This document shows positions 44,775 through 53,915 of a stretch of DNA of 64,000 bases, in pieces; positions within the stretch are counted from its first letter, which is position 1, and each line of letters opens with the position of its first letter. The stretch spans positions 37,939-101,938 of the forward strand of contig JAEZUI010000158.1 in the NCBI GenBank assembly GCA_023421115.1, in the 5' to 3' direction. The notes below the pieces were generated by a model, which was not told the DNA's origin, searched no databases, and saw nothing but the letters and a program-made list of their open reading frames with translations. The stretch is from Bacillota bacterium. Lineage in GTDB: Bacteria; Bacillota; Clostridia; Acetivibrionales; Acetivibrionaceae. Made by a program: the position numbers and the translations under genes.

Positions 44775-44949
44775 AGGATTAGCCACACTGATCCAATTTT
44801 TTACTGCAGTTACCTGAAGCTTTTGTAAGGATCATTTCGATCGTGACAGACCGGAAGGTTTCCGCCGAATATTTCGATAACTCATCGGATGAGAATTTCC
44901 GATGACCTCCTTCTCCTCGTCAACGTATGCAATATACGTCCTGGCGCTC
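44775..44949 (-). ncRNA. glmS ribozyme/riboswitch (GlcN-6-P-activated self-cleavage)
   Basis: On the minus strand, from 44948: AGCGCCAGGACG, a P2.1-type stem (GTATATTGCATAC), GTTGACGAGG, then GGAGGTCATCGG...CCGATGAGTTATCG, TTCGGCGGAAACC and CTTCCGG. These match the conserved glmS core (GCGCC-AGAAC, GUUGACGAGG, AUUCGGCGG). Cleavage is expected just before GCGCC near 44947. The 3' boundary is approximate and set by a GATCC/GGATC pairing. The RNA is cut when GlcN-6-P is high, lowering glmS expression. Confidence 0.92.
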
Positions 44950-45010
44950 TTGTTACGTCATGTAAAGCAAACAACATATATCCCCCTTTATTTTGCTGTT
45001 AACAATGACT

Positions 45011-45039
45011 ATTATCATCCTGTAATTTATCACTCACAA
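45011..45039 (-). promoter_or_regulatory. Candidate promoter upstream of the glmS ribozyme
   Basis: On the minus strand, TTGTGA (45039-45034), 17-bp spacer, GATAAT (45016-45011). Predicted start near 45004, about 56 nt before the ribozyme cleavage site. The interspersed repeat begins 14 bp upstream. Confidence 0.55.
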
Positions 45040-45052
45040 AACTTATTGTACT

Positions 45053-45215
45053 TTAAGGTGTTTCAAAAATATTCATTAGTCAATATATATAGTTCCAACC
45101 CAATCATGAAAGCTTATAAGCTTTCATACTGAGGAACATTATTTTGCAGTGCAAAAAATGTAAATCAGCTTTTTAGAAACACCCATTGACCAGTTATTTT
45201 TTTGGAATCACCTAA
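45053..45215 (-). repeat. Structured interspersed repeat, copy 2
   Basis: Reverse-oriented relative to copy 1. Blocks GACCAGTTATT, TGTAAATCAGCTTTT and GGAACATTATTTTGC are shared. The hairpin is a perfect 22-bp palindrome at 45106-45127 (ATGAAAGCTT/AAGCTTTCAT). Both ends look related as imperfect inverted repeats of about 30 bp (TTAAGGTGTTTCAAAAATA on the left and the complement of TTAGGTGATTCCAAAAAAA on the right), a MITE-like layout. It lies between glmM and glmS. Confidence 0.85.
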
Positions 45216-45368
45216 AATTCAACCCATCACAAATTGTTCGATAAAAAATATGCAATAATACTACATGCCGCTGCAAATGCTGCAATCAAAGTAGTAAATT
45301 ACGCTGGTGCAAACAGCAAACAATACCGATCAATTTGTGACAGCATTTTGACTCGTAAAACCTATGGA

Positions 45369-46718
45369 TTAACCGAGTCTTTCTTCTATTATCTTTGCAA
45401 GCTCAATTGCTCTAGAAGTAATATAATCCTGATCCTTACCCTCAATCATAACTCTGACAAGCGGCTCAGTACCTGATGGTCTGATTAATACTCTACCTTC
45501 ACCTTTAAATTCGTCTTCAAGCTCTTTGCACATTTTGCATACTAACGCATCATCTAGGTACTTATTCTTATTTTCGTTCTTAATCTTCGCATTTTTCAAT
45601 ATCTGCGGAAGAACCTGCATAACAGAAGCCAGCTCTGACAATTTTTTACCGGTGGACTTTAATACATTAAGAAGCTGCACTCCAGTCAAAAGACCGTCTC
45701 CTGTGGTGTTATGCTCCAAAAATATAATGTGTCCTGACTGTTCACCGCCAAGTACATATCCGTTCTCGAGCATGTTTTCCAAAACATATCTGTCTCCTAC
45801 TTTTGTCTTTTCTATATTAAGACCTTTTTGTTTTGCCATAATATCAAAGCCAAGGTTACTCATAACCGTAACAACTACAGTGTCTTTTGCCAACTTGCCT
45901 TCCTTTTTGAGTTCAAGCCCTATAATAGACATAATCTGGTCGCCATCAACTAATTTTCCAGTTTCGTCAATCGCAAGTACTCTATCAGCATCACCGTCAA
46001 AAGCAAGACCTATATCAGCTCCTCTTTCCACAACAAATTTTTGAAGTTGTTCAATATGGGTAGAACCACATTTACAGTTTATATTTACTCCATCGGGCTC
46101 ATTATTTATTACATATACTTCTGCGCCAAGATCAAATAGAGCTAAAGGAGCTGCTTCATAAGCTGCACCATTTGCACAGTCAATAGCAACTTTTATTCCT
46201 TTGAGATCTCCTTTTATCGATTTCTTTACAAATTCAACGTAATCATCCAAATGTGTCTCTACTTCGCTTTTCTTACCTACATTACCTCCTATCGGTAATG
46301 TAATCTCTTCTGCATTATCTAAAATTATCGCCTCAATCCTGTCCTCTAAAGCATCAGACAGCTTATACCCTTTGCTGTTGAAAAACTTAATTCCGTTGAA
46401 TTCAGCCGGATTGTGCGATGCAGAAATAACAACTCCGGCATCTGCGTTATACAACCTTGTAAGATGTGCTACTGCAGGTGTTGGGATTATACCTAGAGAT
46501 ATAACTTCCGCACCTACGGAGCATAAACCTGCCGTAAGAGCAGCCTCCAACATATCCCCCGATATTCTTGTATCCATACCCACTAAAATCTTTGGAGTGT
46601 GTTTTGTCTCGGAAGTCAAAACATATGCACCTGCTTGCCCTAATTTATATGCCAATTCCCCGGTTAATTCCTTATTTGCAATTCCCCGTACTCCATCTGT
46701 GCCAAATAAACGACCCAA
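45369..46718 (-). CDS. glmM: Phosphoglucosamine mutase
   Basis: I prefer the TTG at 46718 (MGRLFGTDGVRG, 449 residues), which matches the family N-terminus and sits 9 nt after AAAGGGG; the ATG at 46727 touches that site. Seen: phosphoserine loop ISASHNPAEFNGIKFF, metal loop DGDADR, sugar loop GGEQSGHII and phosphate loop RPSGTEPLVRVM. It converts GlcN-6-P to GlcN-1-P. The cdaA-cdaR-glmM arrangement is widely conserved in Firmicutes, and CdaA activity is known to be modulated by GlmM. Confidence 0.93.
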   Translation of the reverse strand: MGRLFGTDGVRGIANKELTGELAYKLGQAGAYVLTSETKHTPKILVGMDTRISGDMLEAALTAGLCSVGAEVISLGIIPTPAVAHLTRLYNADAGVVISASHNPAEFNGIKFFNSKGYKLSDALEDRIEAIILDNAEEITLPIGGNVGKKSEVETHLDDYVEFVKKSIKGDLKGIKVAIDCANGAAYEAAPLALFDLGAEVYVINNEPDGVNINCKCGSTHIEQLQKFVVERGADIGLAFDGDADRVLAIDETGKLVDGDQIMSIIGLELKKEGKLAKDTVVVTVMSNLGFDIMAKQKGLNIEKTKVGDRYVLENMLENGYVLGGEQSGHIIFLEHNTTGDGLLTGVQLLNVLKSTGKKLSELASVMQVLPQILKNAKIKNENKNKYLDDALVCKMCKELEDEFKGEGRVLIRPSGTEPLVRVMIEGKDQDYITSRAIELAKIIEERLG

Positions 46719-46897
46719 AATACTCATCCCCTTTACAATTTAATACAATTTGTGTCACATACACTATTAAGACTCTTTTAAAAAACACAAGCCAGTATTC
46801 CACTAACCAAATCCAGTAAAATATATATTAAAATACTTATTTACCAGTTATTTTTTAATCATCCCATCTATAAATATATTCATGTATGTCATATTTC

Positions 46898-46927
46898 ATT
46901 ATAAACTAAATATATTTAATAAAACAA
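46898..46927 (-). promoter_or_regulatory. Candidate promoter of glmM
   Basis: On the minus strand, TTGTTT (46927-46922), 18-bp spacer, TATAAT (46903-46898). It would give a leader of about 170 nt, suggesting glmM is not transcribed only from the cdaA unit. Confidence 0.5.
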
Positions 46928-46978
46928 GTACCCATAAATTAATTTTGAATTAAGATTTATTTATGTAATATAATTCCA

Positions 46979-48565
46979 TCACAGTACGCTATACGTCTTA
47001 ATTATTTGTTCTGCCACTCTTATACCGTCAACGGCTGCACTTACTATTCCTCCAGCATAACCTGCACCTTCACCGGTAGGGTACAGCCCTCTTACCTTTA
47101 AAGCTTCAAGATCATCCGTTCTTGGAATCCTGACAGGTGAAGAGGTTCTTGTTTCAACTCCGGTAAGCAGGGCATCTTTGATTCCAAAACCTCTGAGTCT
47201 GTCATCAAAATATTTGATTGACTCTTTCATAGGTGCTGTAACAAAACCCGGAAGACATGAATTTATGTCTGCAAAACTTGTCTGTCCTGTGTAACTTGGC
47301 CTTACTTCTCCAACCTTAACCGAAGCCCTGCCCAAAACAAAATCTTCAAGTCTCTGAACCGGTGCTGCATTACTGCTTCCTGCAACAGTAAAAGCCAGTC
47401 TCTCCCATACCCTCTGAAACTCGATACCCGACAATGGATGATTACTTCCATAGTCCCCTGGCCCAACAGAGACAACAAGGGCACTGTTGGCATTATCCCT
47501 ATCTCGGGCAAACTCACTCATCCCGTTTGTTACTATCATATGCGGTTCGGATGCAGATGCTACTACAATTCCTCCGGGACACATACAAAAAGAATATACT
47601 GTTCTATCATTGGTCTTGTAAAACAGCTGATAATCCGCCGCTCCAAGGCGCGGATGTGCCGAAGCTTCACCGTATTGGGCTTGATTGATAAGTTCCTGAG
47701 GATGTTCTATTCTGACACCAATTGAAAAAGGTTTTTGAACAAATTCTATTCCGCTTTCAAAGAGGCTGACAAAAGTATCCCTTGCACTATGACCTGTCGC
47801 AAGAATCACAACCTCAGCGTCGATAGTTTCACTATCATTAACAACTACACCGGTAATTTTGCCCTCTTTAATACAAACAGAAGTGACTTTCGAATTGAAT
47901 CTTACCTCTCCACCTAATTGCGTTATCCTTTTCCTTATATTTACAACCACTTTCTTAAGTACATCAGTGCCTATATGAGGCTTTGCTTTATATAGGATCT
48001 CCTCCGGTGCACCGGAAGCATAAAATTCTTCAAGTACCTTTGTGCACCTTCTGTCATTTATTCTTGTTGTAAGTTTTCCGTCGGAAAAAGTTCCTGCTCC
48101 ACCCTCTCCAAACTGTACGTTTGTTTCAGTATTAAGCTCCTCGCCTTTCCAGTAGCTGTTCACTATTTCAGTTCTTTTTTCTACACATTCACCACGTTCC
48201 AAAACCAGGGGCTTATAGCCGTTTTGCGAAAGCACAAGAGCAACAAAAAGCCCTGCCGGTCCAGTACCTATAACCACAGGTCTTTGTTTAAGTTTTCTGT
48301 CTCCATAGGTTAACCTATCTTCTATATTATCCTCAATAATCCGAACATCGTTATTATTTGTTATTTTTATCTCTGCTGGTATTTCAATCATAACAGAATA
48401 TATAATTGCTATGTCAGGCTTTTTTCTAGCATCAATTGATTCTTTTACAATCCTGAAATCCATAAACTCCTTAGCATCTATCCTAAGCTTTTTTGAAACA
48501 ACCCTTTTCAGGGAGTCTATATTATCATCTAAAGACAACTTAATATTGTGTATAATAAGTTTCAT
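46979..48565 (-). CDS. COG2509-type FAD-dependent oxidoreductase
   Basis: A 528-residue protein. An N-terminal region of about 90 residues precedes the dinucleotide-binding motif VVIGTGPAGLFVALVL (about 96-111). A conserved QFGEGGAGTFSDGKLTTR follows, and the C-terminal PTGEGAGYAGGIVSAAVDG closes the FAD site. It belongs to the uncharacterised FAD-dependent dehydrogenase family that clostridia often encode between cdaR and glmM. Electron donor and substrate unknown. It follows cdaR by 13 bp. Confidence 0.85.
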   Translation of the reverse strand: MKLIIHNIKLSLDDNIDSLKRVVSKKLRIDAKEFMDFRIVKESIDARKKPDIAIIYSVMIEIPAEIKITNNNDVRIIEDNIEDRLTYGDRKLKQRPVVIGTGPAGLFVALVLSQNGYKPLVLERGECVEKRTEIVNSYWKGEELNTETNVQFGEGGAGTFSDGKLTTRINDRRCTKVLEEFYASGAPEEILYKAKPHIGTDVLKKVVVNIRKRITQLGGEVRFNSKVTSVCIKEGKITGVVVNDSETIDAEVVILATGHSARDTFVSLFESGIEFVQKPFSIGVRIEHPQELINQAQYGEASAHPRLGAADYQLFYKTNDRTVYSFCMCPGGIVVASASEPHMIVTNGMSEFARDRDNANSALVVSVGPGDYGSNHPLSGIEFQRVWERLAFTVAGSSNAAPVQRLEDFVLGRASVKVGEVRPSYTGQTSFADINSCLPGFVTAPMKESIKYFDDRLRGFGIKDALLTGVETRTSSPVRIPRTDDLEALKVRGLYPTGEGAGYAGGIVSAAVDGIRVAEQIIKTYSVL

Positions 48566-48578
48566 TTAAAACCCTCTG

Positions 48579-49790
48579 CTATTCCTCATTCTTAGTTATT
48601 ACAATTTCCACTTCAACATCTTCTGAAAGTTTAAGAGTACTTGGCAAAACAAGCTTCAACGTTCTTTTGTAAGTACCTTCTCTTAACCCTCTTAAGTCAA
48701 TTGATGACTTTAACTTGTTCTCATCAATCTTATCTAGCTCTTCCTTTGTACCCTTTACTTCAACATCAATTTCTTCAACCGTAATCTTATATGTCAGTGA
48801 GCCATCGGACACTTCATTTTCAAGTATAATATCTTCTGCTCTTATTTTGTAGTTTTTAACCGAAAGTGGTACTATTACCACATTTACGGATACTGACTTC
48901 TGTGAATTTATAAGACTTACACTATCAGGCAAAACGATATTGGTAGTTTTCGTAGTACTGGCATTGAAGTTTTCAATATCTATGGTCTCAGTTTTTAAAT
49001 TGTCTATAGAATCAATTAAACTAGAAGGGCCTGATATCAATACTTTGTCCGGTGATACTTTGTGTATACCGTCAACAAAGTCCTTAGCCGGTTTTCCTTT
49101 TACAACCGGTATAACTGAAACTTCCTTTGCAATCTCAATTCTAGCTTCCACACTATATCTATTGTCAAATTCCAGCATTTCATTCCCATCTTTATCATAA
49201 ACCTTACACATCAGCTTCATCGAAGTATCGCTTTTTATTTCTGTTACGTCTGCAAAAGCCTTTACCTGACCAATAGAATTAATTACCGAATCAGTAGCTT
49301 CAATAGATATTGTCTTTGGTGATATACTTATGCCAACGACTTTATAGTTCCCTTTTGCTTCACCTGTAGTCACAACTTCAACAGGATAAGGGTTTTCACC
49401 TATCTTTTCAAGTTTAATGTTCACACCCCTCGGGGATACACTTTCAAAAGAAACTCCAGCAGGGATTTTATAAATCTCTACATACAAAAATCCTGTTGAT
49501 ACATCGCTAACCTTCGACAAGTCTACAACTGCGTCTATCTCAGAAGAATTAATGCGTTTCACCTTGTCCTGCCTGCCTTTCAAACTGACTGTAACAGTCC
49601 TTGGAAAGTTTGCATCTTTTATTACAATATCTTTACTCTTTAATATATCCTCATTTTCAACTCTCAAAGGAACGCTAAAGTCACTTGAAATGATAGGGTT
49701 TGTGCTATCTAATACAAAAAGCCAGAGAAACACTGCAAACAATATGGACATGATTTTAACAGTTGAATCTCTCTTTAACAAATCATTCAT
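48579..49790 (-). CDS. cdaR: CdaR (YbbR-domain) regulator of diadenylate cyclase
   Basis: Start at ATG 49790, overlapping the cdaA stop as ATGA; a GTG at 49808 is possible. 403 residues: one N-terminal helix (about 13-28) and four YbbR-like beta domains (about 40-120, 125-205, 215-295 and 305-395). CdaR is an extracytoplasmic partner of CdaA and modulates c-di-AMP output in other Firmicutes. Length and repeat number are normal. Confidence 0.88.
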   Translation of the reverse strand: MNDLLKRDSTVKIMSILFAVFLWLFVLDSTNPIISSDFSVPLRVENEDILKSKDIVIKDANFPRTVTVSLKGRQDKVKRINSSEIDAVVDLSKVSDVSTGFLYVEIYKIPAGVSFESVSPRGVNIKLEKIGENPYPVEVVTTGEAKGNYKVVGISISPKTISIEATDSVINSIGQVKAFADVTEIKSDTSMKLMCKVYDKDGNEMLEFDNRYSVEARIEIAKEVSVIPVVKGKPAKDFVDGIHKVSPDKVLISGPSSLIDSIDNLKTETIDIENFNASTTKTTNIVLPDSVSLINSQKSVSVNVVIVPLSVKNYKIRAEDIILENEVSDGSLTYKITVEEIDVEVKGTKEELDKIDENKLKSSIDLRGLREGTYKRTLKLVLPSTLKLSEDVEVEIVITKNEE

Positions 49791-50665
49791 TTCGTCTTCA
49801 CCTTCCACAATCCCAACTTTTTATTGGGTACATGTTTTTCCAAAAGGTTTTTGCTAAGTGCTTTTCTAAGGGTATCCGAAGTGAGGTTTCTGGTCAACCC
49901 GCCATTTAAGGCAACAGAAATCTTACCCGATTCCTCCGAAGCAACTACAACTATAGCATCTGACACCTCACTAATTCCTAAAGCTGCTCTGTGCCTTGTC
50001 CCAAGCTCTTTACTAAGGTTTGGATTTTCCGTCAACGGTAGAAAACATGCAGCCGCCTTGATTTTATCACCTCTAATTACTACTGCTCCATCATGAAGAG
50101 GCGTATTAGGAGTGAAAATATTCATCAAAAGTTCAGAGGTAACATTAGAATCTATCTGAATTCCAGAATTTATTATATCACCAATTTTTGTCTCCCTTTC
50201 AATGACAATTAATGCCCCGGTAAAGGTTTTTGACATCTCAAATATAGCTTTAATAATCTCCTCAATATTAGACTTCACCTTTATGGTATAACTCTCATCC
50301 TCTAGGTTGAAGAAATTCTTAAACCTGCTCCTGCCAATTTGTTCAAGCCCTCTTCTGAGCTCGGGCTGGAATAGCACTACCAATGCTATAGCCAAATATT
50401 GAATTATCATTTTAAGTATAAAGGCAATAGTCCTAAGACCTAAAATCTCACTCAACTTAGAAGCAATCAATATAAATAAAATGCCCTTTATTAACTGCCA
50501 TGCCCTTGTTTCCCTTACAAGAGTCGCTACTTTATATATTGCATAAGATACAATACTTATATCCACAATAGTTTTTACAAGGTCCCAAGGCCCTTTTATA
50601 CTTAGATTGTCGGAGAGAAAATTAATGATTCCCCAAAAATTAATTTTATCTAAAAAATCCATCAA
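49787..50665 (-). CDS. cdaA: Diadenylate cyclase CdaA
   Basis: A 292-residue protein, slightly longer at the N-terminus than the usual about 275. Three helices lie within about 30-105. The DAC domain has DGA (TPLHDGAVVIRGDK) and RHR (GTRHRAALG). It makes c-di-AMP from two ATP at the membrane. First gene of cdaA-cdaR-COG2509. The upstream region is occupied by repeat copy 3 (50686-50813), so its promoter lies in or next to that repeat. The matching receptor DarA is encoded at 58.8 kb. Confidence 0.92.
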   Translation of the reverse strand: MMDFLDKINFWGIINFLSDNLSIKGPWDLVKTIVDISIVSYAIYKVATLVRETRAWQLIKGILFILIASKLSEILGLRTIAFILKMIIQYLAIALVVLFQPELRRGLEQIGRSRFKNFFNLEDESYTIKVKSNIEEIIKAIFEMSKTFTGALIVIERETKIGDIINSGIQIDSNVTSELLMNIFTPNTPLHDGAVVIRGDKIKAAACFLPLTENPNLSKELGTRHRAALGISEVSDAIVVVASEESGKISVALNGGLTRNLTSDTLRKALSKNLLEKHVPNKKLGLWKVKTK

Positions 50666-50685
50666 ATAACCCCACGTTCTTAAAG

Positions 50686-50813
50686 TTAGGTAATTCCAAA
50701 AAAATTTTTCAATTGGCCTTTCAAAAAAGTTGACTTACATTTTTCTTCAGTAGCAAAATAATGTTCCTATGTATGGAAGCTTAAAAGCTTCCATGATAAG
50801 CTTTGCAACCTAA
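50686..50813 (+). repeat. Structured interspersed repeat, copy 3
   Basis: 128 bp bounded by TTAGGT and ACCTAA. Shared blocks TAATTCCAAAAAAAT, TTTCAAAAAAG and GCAAAATAATGTTCCTATGTAT. The hairpin is a 22-bp palindrome at 50773-50794 (ATGGAAGCTT/AAGCTTCCAT). Compared with copy 2 the stem differs at paired positions, so pairing is preserved. It lies upstream of cdaA. Confidence 0.85.
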
Positions 50814-50914
50814 ATATTATATAAACATCAATACAATTCATTATTTTAACACTAATACTTAGTAACGTTAATAGAGTTTTGAATAATTTAATGAAATATT
50901 AATATTATTATTAT

Positions 50915-51784
50915 TTACAATATATTGCCAAGGTAAACATATTCAAGATGATTAAGCGCTTCCTCCCTACATCTGACTAACGTTTCCCTCGGAGTAGGAG
51001 GTATATGCATCATTTTGTAATTTGGAAAATACCTCGATAAATGTAAAGGTATTTTCGGAGAAAGAGAAGAAATCCACTTAGACATATCAGAAATTTCCCT
51101 AAGTGCATCGTTAAGCGTCGGAATTACAAGAGTTGTAATTTCAACATGGCAGTGGTTGTACACTAGCTCAACAGTCGCTTTTATATCATCAAGAGTACCT
51201 TTACAAATATCATAATAAAAAGCTGAAGTAAATGCTTTTACATCTATATTCATTGCATCAATATAAGGCAAAAGATCATTCATCGCTTCCTTGCCTATGA
51301 AACCGTTGGTGACAAGAATATTTGAAAGTCCTTCTCTCTTTGCGAGTTTTGCAGTTTCATATACAAACTCGTACCATATGGAAGGTTCGTTATAGGTATA
51401 GGCTATTCCTATATTACTCTTACCCTCAAGCTCTTTTGCTTTTGAAACAAGGCTTTCAGGTGTTATATCCTGTGCCTCCGGTTGTTCATGAGCTATGGAC
51501 CAGTTTTGGCAAAATGAACATTTTAGATTGCACCCGAAAGTACCTACTGATAGTATATTCGCACCGGGTCTGAAATTGTACAAAGGTTTCTTCTCAATGG
51601 GGTCAAGAGCCATGGCTGTTATCTTCCCATAGTTGAGCGAATAAAGATCTCCTTCAGTATTTTTGCGAGCCCTGCAAGCTCCGACTTTTCCGTTATTAAT
51701 TACGCAATTATGGGGACAAAGATAACAATGTACCTTTAAATCCTCTAGTTTATCAAAATACATAGCTAGTTTTGAAGCTTCCAT
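50915..51784 (-). CDS. amrS: AmmeMemoRadiSam system radical SAM enzyme
   Basis: Start at ATG 51784, behind CAGGAGA (289 residues); the open frame runs upstream to 51853. Seen: the N-terminal cysteine cluster CYLCPHNC...CRARKN, then the radical SAM motif GCNLKCSFCQNW (C-x3-C-x2-C), and YNEPSIWYEF. It follows the Memo-AMMECR1 fusion gene. The trio defines the AmmeMemoRadiSam system, whose reaction is not established. Confidence 0.9.
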   Translation of the reverse strand: MEASKLAMYFDKLEDLKVHCYLCPHNCVINNGKVGACRARKNTEGDLYSLNYGKITAMALDPIEKKPLYNFRPGANILSVGTFGCNLKCSFCQNWSIAHEQPEAQDITPESLVSKAKELEGKSNIGIAYTYNEPSIWYEFVYETAKLAKREGLSNILVTNGFIGKEAMNDLLPYIDAMNIDVKAFTSAFYYDICKGTLDDIKATVELVYNHCHVEITTLVIPTLNDALREISDMSKWISSLSPKIPLHLSRYFPNYKMMHIPPTPRETLVRCREEALNHLEYVYLGNIL

Positions 51785-51937
51785 TTTATCTCCTGTAAAC
51801 TTTTCATCTGTGAAATATAGATAACGTACACTAAAGCTAAATTTATATAGCACTTAAACGTTATCTAATTTAGATGAAAAACTTCCTTTAAAATTTAGTT
51901 TTAGAGTTTTTCATCTATAGTACAATATTAAAATTCA

Positions 51938-53332
51938 TTAGGATGATCCATGCCTTATGACTTCAAACCTCTCTAATGAATACTTCTCATTTTTACCGAT
52001 TCCGGCTTTTTGAAGAGCGATTCCTACCTGCTCATCAGGAGTATTTACACCTTCGAGATTTGGCAAAAGCAAGCCGGAACGATTACCCGATCTTACAATC
52101 ACCCCATATTTTATCACATCCAACTCATCTATGGATTTTATCGGCTCAGGATTCATAAGCACATCTACAGAATATACAAGGCTTCCGAGTTCATTTGCCT
52201 CCACAGGAAAAAATCTCGGATCATCCGTACCACTGCTGACTGCATTATAAATAATTTCTGAGGCAATATTTTCTTTTGTAGGTGCTATTGTCCCAATACA
52301 CCCTCTAAGCTGACCATCCCTCTTAATGGATACAAAAACTCCTGCTTTCTCCGTCTTCATTTCTTTTGGAAGTTCATCGGGCGTTTCAAGCAACTTGCCT
52401 TTATTTACAAAAAACTCAAGGGAGCTGCGAGCAAGCGCAACATATTCATCCTCATTTTTACGGATATCTTCAATCCTTTTATCGAGTACTCTTCTACCCT
52501 TATCCTCACGGACAACTTCAATTTTTGCTATGCAGTAACCTATACCAAAAGGCGCCTCATAGGAATATACCTCAGGTTTTATTTCATACCCGTCCATTGC
52601 TCCGTACATAATTATAAAAGACCTTAGACCACATTGACCTGCACCTTCACAAAAATTGTCATCAATATAAAGGAGACTTTTCACATTGTTTTCCCTTATG
52701 CTTTTAACTACAAGTTCATCAAACTGCTTCCCCTCCTCACTATATCCATATGGACCATCATGGGCGAGCTTATGTGAAAGGTCACCGCTTGCAATAATAA
52801 CAACCTCTTCATCTGAAGCCTCAACCGCCTTCTTTATACATATTCCGAATCTATAAAGTTCTTCCATTCTTATATATGATATTGAAATGTGTACAAGCTT
52901 GAAACTGTTATATTCCTTCAAGACATAATATAACGGCACTAAAGCCCCCCAATCAAGCTCATTTTTCAAACTGTGGCTTAAAGCCGTTGCCCTGTCTACT
53001 CCTCCAGCTTGTATTCCTTCATCTGCAGCATAGGAAATAATACTTTGTATAAGGTTTAAGTTATTATCCATACTCAAACTAACATCTGCTCTTCCAAACC
53101 TCTTAAAATTTCCTTTAAGCACTTTATCATCAGAAATATAAATATAATCCTCAAAGGCAGGTGCATGAGGTGTTATTACAATAATAGTCGAAGGTTTTTG
53201 AATCTTAATTTCCTTTGATACCTTTTTTGCAGCATTAATAGTTTTTATAGCACCAACCTCTTCACCTTTCCCTACTTCCGGAACGATTATCGGCGGATGC
53301 GGAAAAATATATGCTCCTGTAATTTTTCCCAT
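51938..53332 (-). CDS. Fused Memo-like (LigB fold) and AMMECR1 protein of the AmmeMemoRadiSam system
   Basis: A 464-residue fusion. Residues 1-260 are a class III extradiol-dioxygenase-like/Memo domain with metal-ligand candidates in FPHPPIIVPEVG, TPHAPAFEDY and SGDLSHKL. Residues about 285-462 are AMMECR1, with GVFVSIKRDGQLRGCIGT and DPRFFPV. Many genomes encode the two separately; the fusion with a neighbouring radical SAM gene strongly supports one pathway. The gene lies 7 bp after a 33-residue membrane peptide gene. Confidence 0.9.
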   Translation of the reverse strand: MGKITGAYIFPHPPIIVPEVGKGEEVGAIKTINAAKKVSKEIKIQKPSTIIVITPHAPAFEDYIYISDDKVLKGNFKRFGRADVSLSMDNNLNLIQSIISYAADEGIQAGGVDRATALSHSLKNELDWGALVPLYYVLKEYNSFKLVHISISYIRMEELYRFGICIKKAVEASDEEVVIIASGDLSHKLAHDGPYGYSEEGKQFDELVVKSIRENNVKSLLYIDDNFCEGAGQCGLRSFIIMYGAMDGYEIKPEVYSYEAPFGIGYCIAKIEVVREDKGRRVLDKRIEDIRKNEDEYVALARSSLEFFVNKGKLLETPDELPKEMKTEKAGVFVSIKRDGQLRGCIGTIAPTKENIASEIIYNAVSSGTDDPRFFPVEANELGSLVYSVDVLMNPEPIKSIDELDVIKYGVIVRSGNRSGLLLPNLEGVNTPDEQVGIALQKAGIGKNEKYSLERFEVIRHGSS

Positions 53333-53339
53333 AAAATCA

Positions 53340-53441
53340 CTACCCTTTCCAAAATGCTGATAAAATTATCATGCCAACCGAAGTAACAAAGAATATAATT
53401 ACTGTTACTAATGCAATAATTCTTACTGTCTTACTTCTCAT
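53340..53441 (-). CDS. 33-residue single-pass membrane peptide (Prli42/DUF4044-like)
   Basis: Translated by hand: a short basic start (MRSKTVR) then a long hydrophobic helix ending AFWKG. ATG at 53439-53441 with AAGGGAAG upstream; stop TAG 7 bp before the AmmeMemo fusion gene, so probably co-transcribed. Size and layout resemble the tiny stressosome-associated Prli42/DUF4044 peptides of Firmicutes; that link is tentative. Confidence 0.55.
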   Translation of the reverse strand: MRSKTVRIIALVTVIIFFVTSVGMIILSAFWKG

Positions 53442-53646
53442 AGTATTTTTCACTTCCCTTTTTATTATCTTGGTATCGTGCCTTATTTATACATTCTTAC
53501 AATGTATATTCTATAACAAAAAAAGTCTCTTGAAAAACAAAATTTTATTTTTATATTTAAAGAAGGAATTTTAAAAAAAATGTAGAAATATTATAATATA
53601 AGAATAACGAACATTGTCTTCAATTTAATATCCATCATCTCTACCC

Positions 53647-53695
53647 AAAAACACTAGTATGGAACGTTTCTCCCCTGTTGCATAGTAGTGTTTTT
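53647..53695 (+). terminator. Terminator-like hairpin
   Basis: AAAACACTA (53647-53655) pairs with TAGTGTTTT (53686-53694), 9 bp, with a T run. No plus-strand gene precedes it nearby; it might end antisense or riboswitch-unrelated transcription. Confidence 0.5.
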
Positions 53696-53915
53696 CTCAT
53701 TTCGTAAGATTTTTTGTCTTTTGTCATTTGCGAAAAAGGTCGGAATTCTAAGATATACATAACACTATTATGATAACCTAGTTCAAAACACTAATAAGCT
53801 TAAATATATTACCAAAACGAAATGTACAGTAATATTTTACTATGTTATAATAATATTGTACATTATACTCCCCTTTATATTTGGGTATAAGGAGATATAA
53901 ATAGTGACTTATGAA

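Noticed and set aside
45526..46044. 172-codon plus ORF opposite glmM
   Set aside because: Antisense shadow of glmM with low-complexity Ser/Phe content.
53371..53574. 67-codon plus ORF
   Set aside because: It is the antisense shadow of the 33-residue minus-strand peptide and its AT-rich upstream region; no ribosome site.
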